A DNA stretch of 22,404 bases from JBBQXK01 sp038251625. GTDB lineage: Bacteria > Pseudomonadota > Alphaproteobacteria > Rhodobacterales > Rhodobacteraceae. The position numbers were made by a program, and so were the translations under genes. The notes under the pieces were generated by a model. The model was not told where the DNA came from. It did no database searches and was given only the letters and a program-made list of their open reading frames with translations. The stretch covers positions 1 through 22,404 of the forward strand of contig JBBSBE010000060.1 of the NCBI GenBank assembly GCA_038251625.1. The letters are read 5' to 3'. Below, piece by piece: positions 15,591-22,404 of this stretch (position 1 is its first letter; the number at the start of each line of letters is the position of its first letter).

Positions 15591-15621
15591 GCACGGCCCC
15601 CGCCGTTTGCGGGGGCCGTGC
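15591..15621. terminator. Bidirectional hairpin terminator
   Basis: A perfect 13-bp inverted repeat: left arm 15591-15603 (GCACGGCCCCCGC), 5-base loop CGTTT at 15604-15608, right arm 15609-15621. It lies between the convergent haloperoxidase and tpa stops, 7 bp after the first and 6 bp beyond the second, and so can serve both. There is no long T-run on either side, common in high-GC alphaproteobacteria. Confidence 0.85.
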
Positions 15622-15627
15622 ATATAC

Positions 15628-17004
15628 TCAGCCGAAGACCCGGCCCAGCGCGCCGTCGATGGCGTCCGTGATGTGGTCGATGTCATCCGCCGTGGCGATC
15701 AGCGCAGGCGACAGGCAGAGCGTGTTGTTGAACCCGGGAAGGCTGCGGTTGGTCATCCCGATGATGACGCCCTGCGCCATGCAATCGGCCACCACCGCTG
15801 CCACCTTCTTTTCGTCCGCCGGTTCCTTGGTTGCGCGGTCCATCACCAGTTCCGCCCCGCAAAACAGACCTTTGCCCCGCACATCGCCGATCACACGGTG
15901 CTTTTCCGCCAGCGCATTCAGGTTATCCAGCACCCGCGCGCCCATCCGCAAGGTATTGGCCAAAAGGCCCTCATCCTCGATGATACGCATGTTTTCCAAC
16001 GCAGCCGCAGGCCCCGCCGCACAGCCGCCAAAGGTCGAGATATCGCGGAAATAACCCATCGGATCAGAGGCATCGTCCTTGAATTTCTCGAACACGGCCT
16101 CGGTGGTGACAGTGCAGGCGATGGCGGCGTAACCACTGGCCACACCCTTGGCCATGGTTACAAAATCGGGCTGTACGCCGTAGTTCTGATAGCCGAACCA
16201 CTCACCCGTCCGGCCCACGCCGCAGACAACCTCATCGATGTGCAGCAGGATGTCGTACTTGCGGCAAATCTCCTGCACCCGCTCCCAGTACCCCTTCGGC
16301 GGTACGATCACGCCGCCACCTGCCGTCACCGGCTCAAGGCAGAGGCAGCCAATGGTATCGGGGCCCTCGCGCAGGATCACCTCTTCGATGGCATCGGCCG
16401 CCCGCTCGCCATAGTTCTCGACATCCCACTGCGCGCGGTACTCCAGACAATGCGGCACCTCCACGAAACCGGCGGGAAACGGCCCGTACTGCATCGCCCG
16501 TTGCGGCTGCCCGCATGCGGCAAGAGCCGCGATGGTGGTGCCGTGATAGTCGCGTTCGCGGTAAAGCACCTTCCACTTGCGGCCCTGATGGTGGCGATGC
16601 GCGATCTGGCGCACCATCTTCCACACCTTCTCGTTCGCTTCGGAGCCTGAGTTGGCGTAATAAACCCTCGAAAGCCCTGGCATCTTCCCCACCAGCCGCT
16701 CGGCAAAACGCGCGCCGGGGATCGAGCCCGCGGCGCCTGCGAAGTAGCAAAGCTGGATCAGTTGGTCACGCACGGCGTTGGCGATGCTTTCGCGGCCGTA
16801 GCCGACATTGACCGTCCAGACCCCGCCCGACACGCCATCGAGATGCTCTTTCCCTTTGGCATCCCAGACCTTCATCCCCTTGCCCTCGACGATAACCCGG
16901 GGGTCCACGCTTTCAAACTGCTTGTGCTGGATCAGGTGATGCCAGACATGCGCCCGGTCGGCGGCAACGACGGAAGAGATATCATTGGGCAAAAGGGTAT
17001 CCAT
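15628..17004 (-). CDS. tpa: Taurine:pyruvate aminotransferase
   Basis: A 458-residue class III aminotransferase: taurine + pyruvate gives sulfoacetaldehyde + alanine. Landmarks are YYANSGSEANEKVWKM (PLP-phosphate binding), KVLYRERDYHGTT, the Asp of HIDEVVCGVGRTG and the Schiff-base Lys286 in TMAKGVASGYAA. The N-terminus MDTLLPNDISSVV, followed by RAHVWHHLIQHKQ, is typical of Tpa. The ATG at 17004 was chosen for this reason; a GGAG lies about 6 bases upstream, and an extension to 17061 would run through the leader. It is transcribed divergently from tauABC, with putative TauR elements between. Product alanine must be recycled by an alanine dehydrogenase not present here. Alternative: a related omega-amino acid:pyruvate aminotransferase, less likely given the locus. 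Confidence 0.93.
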   Translation of the reverse strand: MDTLLPNDISSVVAADRAHVWHHLIQHKQFESVDPRVIVEGKGMKVWDAKGKEHLDGVSGGVWTVNVGYGRESIANAVRDQLIQLCYFAGAAGSIPGARFAERLVGKMPGLSRVYYANSGSEANEKVWKMVRQIAHRHHQGRKWKVLYRERDYHGTTIAALAACGQPQRAMQYGPFPAGFVEVPHCLEYRAQWDVENYGERAADAIEEVILREGPDTIGCLCLEPVTAGGGVIVPPKGYWERVQEICRKYDILLHIDEVVCGVGRTGEWFGYQNYGVQPDFVTMAKGVASGYAAIACTVTTEAVFEKFKDDASDPMGYFRDISTFGGCAAGPAAALENMRIIEDEGLLANTLRMGARVLDNLNALAEKHRVIGDVRGKGLFCGAELVMDRATKEPADEKKVAAVVADCMAQGVIIGMTNRSLPGFNNTLCLSPALIATADDIDHITDAIDGALGRVFG

Positions 17005-17244
17005 GGCGGGCTCCGGAGGGTAAAATACGGGTATGCCCGCGAACCGGGCAATCAGCAACATAATCCGCCAGTCACGCCCCCGCCCTTAGGGCCAGACTGA
17101 CCGTGCCGATAGGGCCAGACAGATATTGCCTTTGGTCCGCGACTGGCTGGCACGAAAGACTGCCCGGTGGCGTACCCTTCGGCAGAGTGGTCCCGCCGTG
17201 ATGTGCCCGGCCAACGGGCGCGCATTTCCAGCAAGGAGAGACCG
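17005..17244. promoter_or_regulatory. tpa-tauA divergent control region with TauR-like repeats
   Basis: A 240-bp region between divergent tpa and tauA. On the minus strand (tpa sense) three elements repeat at 22-23 bp: CTGGCCCTAA (complement of 17086-17095), CTGGCCCTAT (complement of 17109-17118) and a weaker GCGGACCAAA (complement of 17131-17140). On the plus strand CTGGCACGAA (17147-17156) reads toward tauA. A possible tpa promoter downstream is TTGCTG (complement of 17053-17058), 17 bp, CATACC (complement of 17030-17035), which would put the elements at about -63 to -117, suitable for an activator. The tauA ribosome site AAGGAG is at about 17233-17238. TauR as the binder is inference. Confidence 0.6.
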
Positions 17245-18243
17245 ATGAAGCCGAGCACAGTCAGAAGCGCCGTCGCCGGGTTCGCCCTGCTTGCAGGCAC
17301 CCAATCCGCCCAAGCACTGGACGAGATCACCGTGGCCTACTTCCTCGAATGGCCGATGCCTTTCCAGTACGCCAAGGTGATGGGCGAGTATGAAAAAGAA
17401 ATGGGCGTCAAGATCAACTGGCGCAGCTTTGACACGGGCACAGCGATGTCGGCCGCCATGGCCTCGGGCGATGTGCAGCTTGCCGTCAGTCAGGGTGTGC
17501 CGCCATTTGTTGTCGCCACCTCGGCGGGGCAGGATCTGCAGACGGTCGATGTGGCCGTGTCTTACGCCGAGAATGACAATTGCGTTGTCCGCACCGACCT
17601 CGAAATCACCAAGGACAACGCCGCCGAACTCGCGGGCAAGAAAGTGGCGGTGCCGATCGGCACGGCTGCACATTACGGTTTTCTCCGTCAGATGGCCCAT
17701 TTCGGGGTGGATATCTCTACCCTCGAAATCGTCGATATGGCGCCCCCCGATGGGGCCGCTGCCTTCGCGCAGGGCAACCTTGACATGGCTTGCGGCTGGG
17801 GCGGCGCGCTGCGCCGGATGAAGGAGCATGGCAACGTGCTACTGACGGGTCCCGAGAAGGAAGAATTGGGCATTCTGGTGTTTGACGTAACCTCTGCCCC
17901 CGCATCCTTTGTCGCGGAAAACCCCGAGCTTGTGGCGAAATTCCTGCATATCACCGCAGCGGCCAACGCGATGTGGGCGGATGAAAGCAAGCATGCCGAA
18001 ATGCTGCCCGTGATCGCCAATGATGCCGGGATGGACGAGACGGCCACAGCCGAGACGCTTGCCACCTTTGTCTTTCCGACGGTGGCCGAACAGATGGGGC
18101 CAAAGTGGTTGGGTGGCGGCGCGCAAGAATTCATGAAGGGAGTGGCGGGCGTATTCGTGGAATCGGGCAATATCCCGGCCGCGCTGCCCGACTACGCGGG
18201 CCGCGTGAACACCGGGCCGCTGGCCGCCGCAAGTTCCATGTGA
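17245..18243 (+). CDS. tauA: Taurine ABC transporter, periplasmic binding protein
   Basis: A 332-residue periplasmic solute-binding protein of the TauA/SsuA/NMT1 type. The N-terminus has a Sec signal peptide: basic MKPSTVR, hydrophobic core AVAGFALLAG, and a likely signal peptidase I site after Ala24 (AQA/LD). The mature part begins DEITVAYFLEWPMPFQYAK and includes the substrate-loop stretches FDTGTAMSAAMASGDVQLAVSQG and VPIGTAAHYGFLRQM. ATG 17245 is preceded by AAGGAG at 6 bases, the strongest ribosome site of the window, as suits an abundant binding protein. It is the first gene of tauABC, divergent from tpa, and followed by a stable hairpin before tauB. Delivery of taurine to TauBC is inferred from family and locus. 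Confidence 0.94.
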   Translation: MKPSTVRSAVAGFALLAGTQSAQALDEITVAYFLEWPMPFQYAKVMGEYEKEMGVKINWRSFDTGTAMSAAMASGDVQLAVSQGVPPFVVATSAGQDLQTVDVAVSYAENDNCVVRTDLEITKDNAAELAGKKVAVPIGTAAHYGFLRQMAHFGVDISTLEIVDMAPPDGAAAFAQGNLDMACGWGGALRRMKEHGNVLLTGPEKEELGILVFDVTSAPASFVAENPELVAKFLHITAAANAMWADESKHAEMLPVIANDAGMDETATAETLATFVFPTVAEQMGPKWLGGGAQEFMKGVAGVFVESGNIPAALPDYAGRVNTGPLAAASSM

Positions 18244-18250
18244 TGTGATC

Positions 18251-18272
18251 GCAGCCCGGGCAACCGGGCTGC
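18251..18272 (+). repeat. Hairpin with GCAA tetraloop between tauA and tauB
   Basis: A perfect 9-bp inverted repeat (GCAGCCCGG at 18251-18259, CCGGGCTGC at 18264-18272) is closed by the stable GNRA loop GCAA. It starts 7 bases after the tauA stop and has no T-run after it. Hairpins here in binding-protein operons commonly stabilise the upstream message or cause partial termination, raising TauA over TauBC; that role is inferred. Confidence 0.7.
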
Positions 18273-18293
18273 ATCCCCCGAAGACGCGGGCCG

Positions 18294-19106
18294 ATGACCC
18301 TAGAGATTGCCAATATTTCCATGCGCTTCGACCTGCCGGACGGAAAATCCGTGCAGGCGTTGCAGGACGTGTCGCTGACGCTGCAGGCGGGTGAGTTGCT
18401 GTCGGTCCTCGGGCCGTCGGGCTGCGGCAAGACGACGCTTCTGAACATCCTTGCCGGTTTCCTTGCCCCAACCTCTGGCAGCGTCACCCTGAACGGACAT
18501 GCGGTGAAAGGCCCGGATGCCGAACGCGGCACGGTGTTCCAGCAGGGCGCGCTGTTCGAGTGGATGAGCGTGCGACGGAATGTCGATTTCGGCCCCCGGA
18601 TGAAAGGCATGGCCGAGGTCGAGCGCGACAGGATCACCGATCACCTGCTGAAAACGGTGGGCTTGCAGGATTTCGACGACAAGGCGGTTTATGAGTTGTC
18701 CGGCGGCATGCAGCAGCGCGTGGCCTTGGCGCGATGTCTGGCCAATGATCCGGCGGTGATCCTGATGGACGAACCGCTGGGGGCGCTTGACGCGCTGACC
18801 CGGGAAAAGATGCAAGGTCTGGTCCTGAAGCTTTGGAAGGAAACCGGCAAGACGGTCATCCTGATCACTCATTCGGTGGAAGAGGCCCTTTTGCTGGGCG
18901 AGCGGCTCTTGGTGATGGCGCCCCGCCCCGGGCGCGTGTTCAAGGAATACCGACTTCCCTTCGCCGAGCGCGGCGTGGGCCAGGATCTGCGATTGGTGAA
19001 GAAATCCGAAAGCTTTGCAGAAACCCGTGATGAGATCCTGACCATGATCTGGGGCATGGAGGAAGAGATCATGGGCCGGACCGAGGCGGCAGGCGCCGGA
19101 CCATGA
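18294..19106 (+). CDS. tauB: Taurine ABC transporter, ATPase subunit
   Basis: A 270-residue ABC ATPase of the nitrate/sulfonate/taurine group. Visible are Walker A GPSGCGKTT (Lys46), the Q-loop TVFQQGALFEW, the signature LSGGMQQR (about 135-142), Walker B VILMDEP (Asp159, Glu160), the D-loop GALDALTR and the H-loop ITHSVEEALLLG. It powers taurine uptake through TauC. The ATG follows tauA by 50 bp, most of it the hairpin, with only a weak GCGGG ribosome site, which agrees with lower expression than tauA. Its stop overlaps the tauC start as ATGA. Cytoplasmic, peripheral to the inner membrane. Confidence 0.95.
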   Translation: MTLEIANISMRFDLPDGKSVQALQDVSLTLQAGELLSVLGPSGCGKTTLLNILAGFLAPTSGSVTLNGHAVKGPDAERGTVFQQGALFEWMSVRRNVDFGPRMKGMAEVERDRITDHLLKTVGLQDFDDKAVYELSGGMQQRVALARCLANDPAVILMDEPLGALDALTREKMQGLVLKLWKETGKTVILITHSVEEALLLGERLLVMAPRPGRVFKEYRLPFAERGVGQDLRLVKKSESFAETRDEILTMIWGMEEEIMGRTEAAGAGP

Positions 19107-20362
19107 TCGTTCTGGCCTTTTATGCGGCCCTCTTCGTCGTGGCTTATGCCGTGGTGCGCCTTTACCGCCGTGTCAGGGCACGGCACGATTTCACAAGCCT
19201 CAAGACCGTTACTTTTGGCGATGAAAGCGCCATCACGCCTGATCGGGCGGCGAGCGTCATCTCGATCCTGTCGATCTTTCTGATCTGGGGGGCCTTTACC
19301 GGATCGGTCATCACCCCGGTGCACGTGCCCGGCCCGTTCACGGGCGAGACGTCCTTTACCTACACTGCCGCGAATGCGGCGGGCGAAACGGCCACCGCGA
19401 CGGTTCATGTGACCGTCTATAACGGCGACAAACCCGCCCTGCCCCCCACCACACCCCAGCCCGGCTTTGTGCAGGACGATGCCGCAGCAGTCGCCGCCTG
19501 GCGATCCGTTCTGATCCGCCCGTCAGACAACGATGCCGGCGCGGGCGCCGACGGCTATCGCCTGACCTCCATCGACGGCAAGCCGATTGCCCCCGATACG
19601 CCAATCCGCGTGGCCGATGGCAGCGTGACCGTCACCCCCAAGGGATCGCTGAACTTCACGCCGACGAAGGGCCTGCAGATGGAGCCTTTGTGGCTACCCT
19701 CGCCCGAGGCCGTGCTCGCGCGGTTTATCGAGATTGCACGGCAGGGATATCAGAACACGCCCCTTTGGGAACACCTCGGCGCCTCGCTCGCCCGCGTTCT
19801 GGCGGGCTTCTTCCTTGGGTCGCTGGTCGGCGTTCCGCTGGGTTACGCGATGGGGTTGTCGGGCTGGTTTCGCGGCTGGTTCGACCCGATCGTGGAGTTC
19901 ATGCGCCCCGTGCCGCCCCTGGCCCTGATCCCGCTGGTCATCATCTGGTTCGGCATCTGGGAGACGGGCAAGATCGTTCTTCTTTTCCTTGCCGCGCTCT
20001 GGATCATGGTGATCGCGGCACGTTCGGGCGTATCGGGCGTGCGGATCTCGAAGATCCATGCAGCCTTTTCGCTGGGCGCCTCGAAATGGCAGATCCTGCG
20101 CCATGTCATCATCCCCAATTCGCTGCCCGACATCTTTACCGGGGCGCGGGTGGCGATGGGGGTGTGTTGGGGCACTGTCGTGGCGGCCGAACTCGTGGCC
20201 GCGCAAAAGGGCGCGGGCATGATGATCATCGCGGCGTCCAAATTCCAGCTAACCGATATCGTTGTGATGGGCATCATCCTGATCGGCGTCATCGGCTACG
20301 GCATCGACATCCTGATGCGCATGGCCGAGCGACGTCTCGTACCGTGGAAAGGCCGGGGCTGA
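19103..20362 (+). CDS. tauC: Taurine ABC permease with cadherin/Ig-like insertion
   Basis: A 419-residue permease, against about 275 for E. coli TauC. The standard BPD/MetI part runs from about residue 193 (EPLWLPSPEAVLARF) to the end, with FMRPVPPLALIPLVIIWFGIWE and the ATPase-contact EAA loop around SLGASKWQILRHVIIPNSLP. Ahead of it are an extra N-terminal helix (residues 2-20) and the usual first helix (about 50-70). Between that helix and the MetI part is an insertion of about 120 residues (72-192), with FTYTAANAAGETATATVHVTV and LTSIDGKPIAPDTPIRVADG, resembling pieces of bacterial cadherin/VCBS-like beta domains. By topology it lies in the periplasm, next to where TauA docks. It is translationally coupled to tauB by ATGA and ends 5 bp from the convergent RibD_C gene. 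Confidence 0.93.
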   Translation: MIVLAFYAALFVVAYAVVRLYRRVRARHDFTSLKTVTFGDESAITPDRAASVISILSIFLIWGAFTGSVITPVHVPGPFTGETSFTYTAANAAGETATATVHVTVYNGDKPALPPTTPQPGFVQDDAAAVAAWRSVLIRPSDNDAGAGADGYRLTSIDGKPIAPDTPIRVADGSVTVTPKGSLNFTPTKGLQMEPLWLPSPEAVLARFIEIARQGYQNTPLWEHLGASLARVLAGFFLGSLVGVPLGYAMGLSGWFRGWFDPIVEFMRPVPPLALIPLVIIWFGIWETGKIVLLFLAALWIMVIAARSGVSGVRISKIHAAFSLGASKWQILRHVIIPNSLPDIFTGARVAMGVCWGTVVAAELVAAQKGAGMMIIAASKFQLTDIVVMGIILIGVIGYGIDILMRMAERRLVPWKGRG

Positions 20363-20367
20363 GCCCT

Positions 20368-21183
20368 TCAGCCAAGAGCGCAGTCAAAGACAACGTCTGA
20401 TCCCAACCCATAGACATCGGTCTCTGGCCGCATCGCATCGGCAAGTGTCGTCACGGGCCGGGTGGTCAGACCCTGCGGCCCCGACCCGATGATCAGAGGC
20501 GCCACCGCAACATGCAGGCGGTGCAGCTGTCGTGCCTCGATGAACTGCGCGATGGTGATGCCGCCGCCCTCGATCAGAAGGTGCCGAAGACCCACCGCCG
20601 CAAGCGCCTCGACGATCCGTGCAGGCCCGATCCATCCGTCGCGGGCTGTCAGGCGGATCACCTCGACCCCAGCCGGGCGCGGTCGATCCACCGCCTGGAT
20701 CACGATGCGCCGCATGCCATCATCAGCAAAGACCGTTGCATCATTGGGCAACCGCCCCTTCGGGTCGATCACCACACGGGCGGGGCATTGGCCTGGAACC
20801 AGCCGCACGGTCAGGCGCGGGCAATCGTGAAGCGCCGTTCGCACCCCGATGACCACCGCATCCACCAGTGCCCGCAGCCGGTGCAGATGGCACAGTCCAT
20901 CCGGCCCGGATATATCGCGTGCATCGCCACTGACGGTCGCGACACGGCCATCAAGTGACTGCCCAACCTGCGCCAAAACCGTCGGCCGCGCCCGCAGCGC
21001 CACCGGCGCATAAAGGCGGAAGGCCGCCGCCTCGGACGCGCCCCAACCCGCAACCGGTACCGCAGGCCCGCCAGCACGCATTTCGATCAGCCGGCGCCAT
21101 ACCCGCGCGCTGACCTGCGCCGCCTGAAAGGACGGCGTGGCCTCGGGCTGGCTGACCGGCAGGGGCGTCGGACCAGCGGTCAT
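20368..21183 (-). CDS. RibD_C-type (DHFR-fold) reductase
   Basis: A 271-residue protein whose region from about residue 68 on is a RibD C-terminal-type, dihydrofolate-reductase-like domain. Landmarks are VLAQVGQSLDGRVAT, RALVDAVVIGVRTALHDCPRLTVR, ARVVIDPKGRLP, HLLIEGGGITIAQFIE and a C-terminal LGSDVVFDC. In riboflavin synthesis this fold uses NADPH to reduce a pyrimidine ribose. Here there is no deaminase domain; instead a ~65-residue N-terminal extension of unknown role is present, so it is not the housekeeping RibD. The ATG follows the methyltransferase stop by 10 bases, and the GAGGG ribosome site overlaps that stop, indicating coupling. Its substrate is probably a pterin- or pyrimidine-like compound, judging from the PTPS-like neighbour. 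It ends 5 bp from tauC. Confidence 0.85.
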   Translation of the reverse strand: MTAGPTPLPVSQPEATPSFQAAQVSARVWRRLIEMRAGGPAVPVAGWGASEAAAFRLYAPVALRARPTVLAQVGQSLDGRVATVSGDARDISGPDGLCHLHRLRALVDAVVIGVRTALHDCPRLTVRLVPGQCPARVVIDPKGRLPNDATVFADDGMRRIVIQAVDRPRPAGVEVIRLTARDGWIGPARIVEALAAVGLRHLLIEGGGITIAQFIEARQLHRLHVAVAPLIIGSGPQGLTTRPVTTLADAMRPETDVYGLGSDVVFDCALG

Positions 21184-21193
21184 GCGCGTGCCC

Positions 21194-21943
21194 TCATGGC
21201 GGCAGGGCCAGCAGATCTATGTGCCCGATCCAGCAGCCAACCCGCGCCTGTGCCCGCCATTCCGCAGCGTCTGCACAGCCCGCCTCTGCCGCCGCCGCAG
21301 CAATCCCGTCGAGCAGAGCCTCGCGCAGCGCGGCCTCCTCTGCCCCGATCACCCAAGGGCTTGACGCCGTGTCTACCGCATAGCCGCAAGCGGCAAAGGC
21401 GGCTGCGGCGTGCCGCGGGGCCTCTGGCCCCATCGCGGCGCCTAGGCCCTTGTCGCCCATCTGGTGCCGGTTGAACGCTGCTGTGACGGCGGCATCCGCC
21501 GGATGCGTTGGGAAAAACCGCATCTCGCCTGAATAGCTGAGTGCCGCAAAAAAACCCGCCTGCGCTTTCACCACATGCGCTGCGCACCGACTCATCCAAT
21601 CCGGCGACATGAGGTCCAGCAACGCTGAGCATGCGACCAGCCCAACGCCTGCAAAAGGCAAGGCCCCAAGGTCGCAAAGATCGGCCTCGATTGCCCGCGC
21701 GCCCGGTTCCTGTGCCGCCAGCGCCAAAAGTGCGGGATCGGCATCGACCATCCGCCAGTGCGCGCCGGGCAGACGCGGCGCCATCGCGCGCGCCAACGCG
21801 CCCGTGCCGCACCCCATATCCATCACCACGCGTCCGCGTGCTGCCGCAAAGACCGCCGCCATCGACATGAGCCCCGCGTCCCGCGCCCGGGCGTCTGCCG
21901 GTTCGCGCAGGGCCAGCCATTCGGTGGAAAAGGGCATCGTCAC
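21194..21943 (-). CDS. Class I SAM-dependent methyltransferase
   Basis: A 249-residue Rossmann-fold methyltransferase. Motif I is VVMDMGCGTGALARAM (about residues 39-54); the acidic end of strand 2 is WRMVDADP; motif III-like ACSALLDLMS follows. The region FFAALSYSGEMRFFPTHPAD in the middle probably shapes the substrate pocket. The substrate is unknown; C-, N- or O-methylation cannot be told apart. GTG 21943 overlaps the upstream PTPS-like stop as GTGA. ATG 21937, two codons in, is an alternative start, and neither has a strong ribosome site. It is the third gene of a leftward operon with a PTPS-like and a RibD_C protein, and so probably methylates a small pterin- or nucleoside-derived product. 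Confidence 0.85.
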   Translation of the reverse strand: MTMPFSTEWLALREPADARARDAGLMSMAAVFAAARGRVVMDMGCGTGALARAMAPRLPGAHWRMVDADPALLALAAQEPGARAIEADLCDLGALPFAGVGLVACSALLDLMSPDWMSRCAAHVVKAQAGFFAALSYSGEMRFFPTHPADAAVTAAFNRHQMGDKGLGAAMGPEAPRHAAAAFAACGYAVDTASSPWVIGAEEAALREALLDGIAAAAAEAGCADAAEWRAQARVGCWIGHIDLLALPP

Positions 21944-22335
21944 ACATCCGCTTCATGCCAGGCCCGCGCCGCGTGGCTTTCATGCAGGGTCACACGGATC
22001 CGCCGCAACCGCCCGCCATCACCAAGACCACCCCCGGCAGAGGCCGCCTTCAGCGCCTGCCAGATGTGATGGCACAGAAACTCTGTCGTTGTGAACTTCC
22101 CGGCAAAGGCAGGGACTTCGTCCAAGTTCTTGTATCGCAAGGGCGCCAATGCCGCCGACAGCGCCTCGGTCGCGAGGCCGATATCCACGACCAACCCATG
22201 CGCGTCGATATCATCTGTGAAAAACGCAGCATCGACCACAAACGTCGCGCCATGCATGCCCTGCGCAGGCCCGAAGACCGGCGACGGCAACGAATGGGCG
22301 ATCATGATGTGGTCTCGGACTTCAACGGCAAACAT
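21940..22335 (-). CDS. 6-pyruvoyl-tetrahydropterin synthase-like protein, atypical active site
   Basis: A 131-residue PTPS/QueD-fold protein. Recognisable parts are FAVEVRDHIMIAHSL at the N-terminus (His14 as first zinc His), GPAQGMHGATFVVDA (His28 as second), VVDIGLATEAL, KNLDEVPAF with KFTTTEFLCHHIW, and the C-terminal VTLHESHAA. In QueD/PTPS the second motif reads C...HGH, with catalytic Cys and a third zinc His. Here no Cys precedes His28, and the third His is Ala30. The protein is therefore a PTPS homologue with altered chemistry, not simple QueD. ATG 22335 has GAGGA 6 bases upstream, overlapping the stop of the preceding gene 9 bp away. Its stop overlaps the methyltransferase start. Confidence 0.82.
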   Translation of the reverse strand: MFAVEVRDHIMIAHSLPSPVFGPAQGMHGATFVVDAAFFTDDIDAHGLVVDIGLATEALSAALAPLRYKNLDEVPAFAGKFTTTEFLCHHIWQALKAASAGGGLGDGGRLRRIRVTLHESHAARAWHEADV

Positions 22336-22344
22336 GGGTAGTCC

Positions 22345-22404
22345 TCAGGGTTCAGGGTAACGGATGCGGTGGCAAAGGGTTCCGGGATCATCGAGGATCG
22401 CAGC
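22345..22404 (-). CDS. Unidentified protein, 3' end only
   Basis: An open frame enters from the right edge and gives the last 19 residues, ending LCHRIRYPEP before TGA at 22345-22347. Only 9 bp separate it from the PTPS-like gene, whose ribosome site overlaps this stop, so it belongs to the same leftward operon. The tail is too short to assign a family with confidence. A medium-chain (zinc) dehydrogenase is a possibility from memory of similar gene neighbourhoods, but this is a guess. Confidence 0.45.
   Translation of the reverse strand, partial: AAILDDPGTLCHRIRYPEP

Noticed and set aside
15585..15627. Hairpin as a mobile-element end or attachment site
   Set aside because: Position between two convergent stops and the lack of flanking duplication make a bidirectional terminator the simpler reading.
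14160..15686. 508-codon minus-strand open frame antisense to the haloperoxidase
   Set aside because: It crosses the clear hairpin terminator, and its translation is His/Gly/Arg-rich shadow sequence; the haloperoxidase frame has all active-site residues.

Overview
The window is about 22 kb of GC-rich DNA. The gene content, the frequent ATGA/GTGA gene overlaps and the protein families point to an alphaproteobacterium of the Rhodobacteraceae (Roseobacter/Rhodobacter group). No rRNA, tRNA, CRISPR array, IS element or phage module was seen. The centre is a nearly complete taurine (2-aminoethanesulfonate) dissimilation locus.

Layout. Bases 1-179 hold the 3' end of an unidentified gene, followed by about 400 bp without a convincing gene. 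Then come a DUF817-type membrane protein (+), a small one-helix membrane protein (-) and a YbfF/ABHD11-type alpha/beta hydrolase (+). From 13297 down to 2671 lies a long leftward gene series: tauR, a small APH-fold kinase, xsc, a DsrE-like protein, a TauE/SafE exporter, a possible 41-aa small ORF, ackA, and soeA-soeB-soeC. Many of its junctions overlap by 1-7 bases. A vanadium haloperoxidase gene (+) sits between tauR and tpa (-) and shares a strong bidirectional hairpin terminator with tpa. tauABC (+) is divergent from tpa. The right end is a different leftward operon: an unidentified gene (3' end only), a PTPS-like protein, a SAM methyltransferase and a RibD_C-type reductase.

How the genes work together. 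TauABC imports taurine. Tpa transaminates it with pyruvate to sulfoacetaldehyde plus alanine. Xsc cleaves sulfoacetaldehyde with phosphate to acetyl phosphate plus sulfite. AckA can turn acetyl phosphate into ATP and acetate. Sulfite is either oxidised in the cytoplasm by the membrane-anchored molybdoenzyme SoeABC or exported by TauE. TauR is the MocR-type regulator. No pta or alanine dehydrogenase gene is present in the window; ackA occupies the place where pta is usual.

Main observations. A 10-bp element close to CTGGCCCTAW occurs as direct repeats with a 23-bp period at three places: upstream of tpa/tauA, upstream of xsc, and at the tauR 5' end. I read these as TauR operators defining a regulon. 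TauC carries an inserted periplasmic, cadherin/Ig-like segment of roughly 120 residues. A small ORF is translationally locked between tauE and ackA. The haloperoxidase retains all vanadate-binding residues but sits inside a taurine locus. The right-end operon contains a PTPS-fold protein without the usual catalytic Cys and one zinc His, suggesting an uncharacterised pathway.
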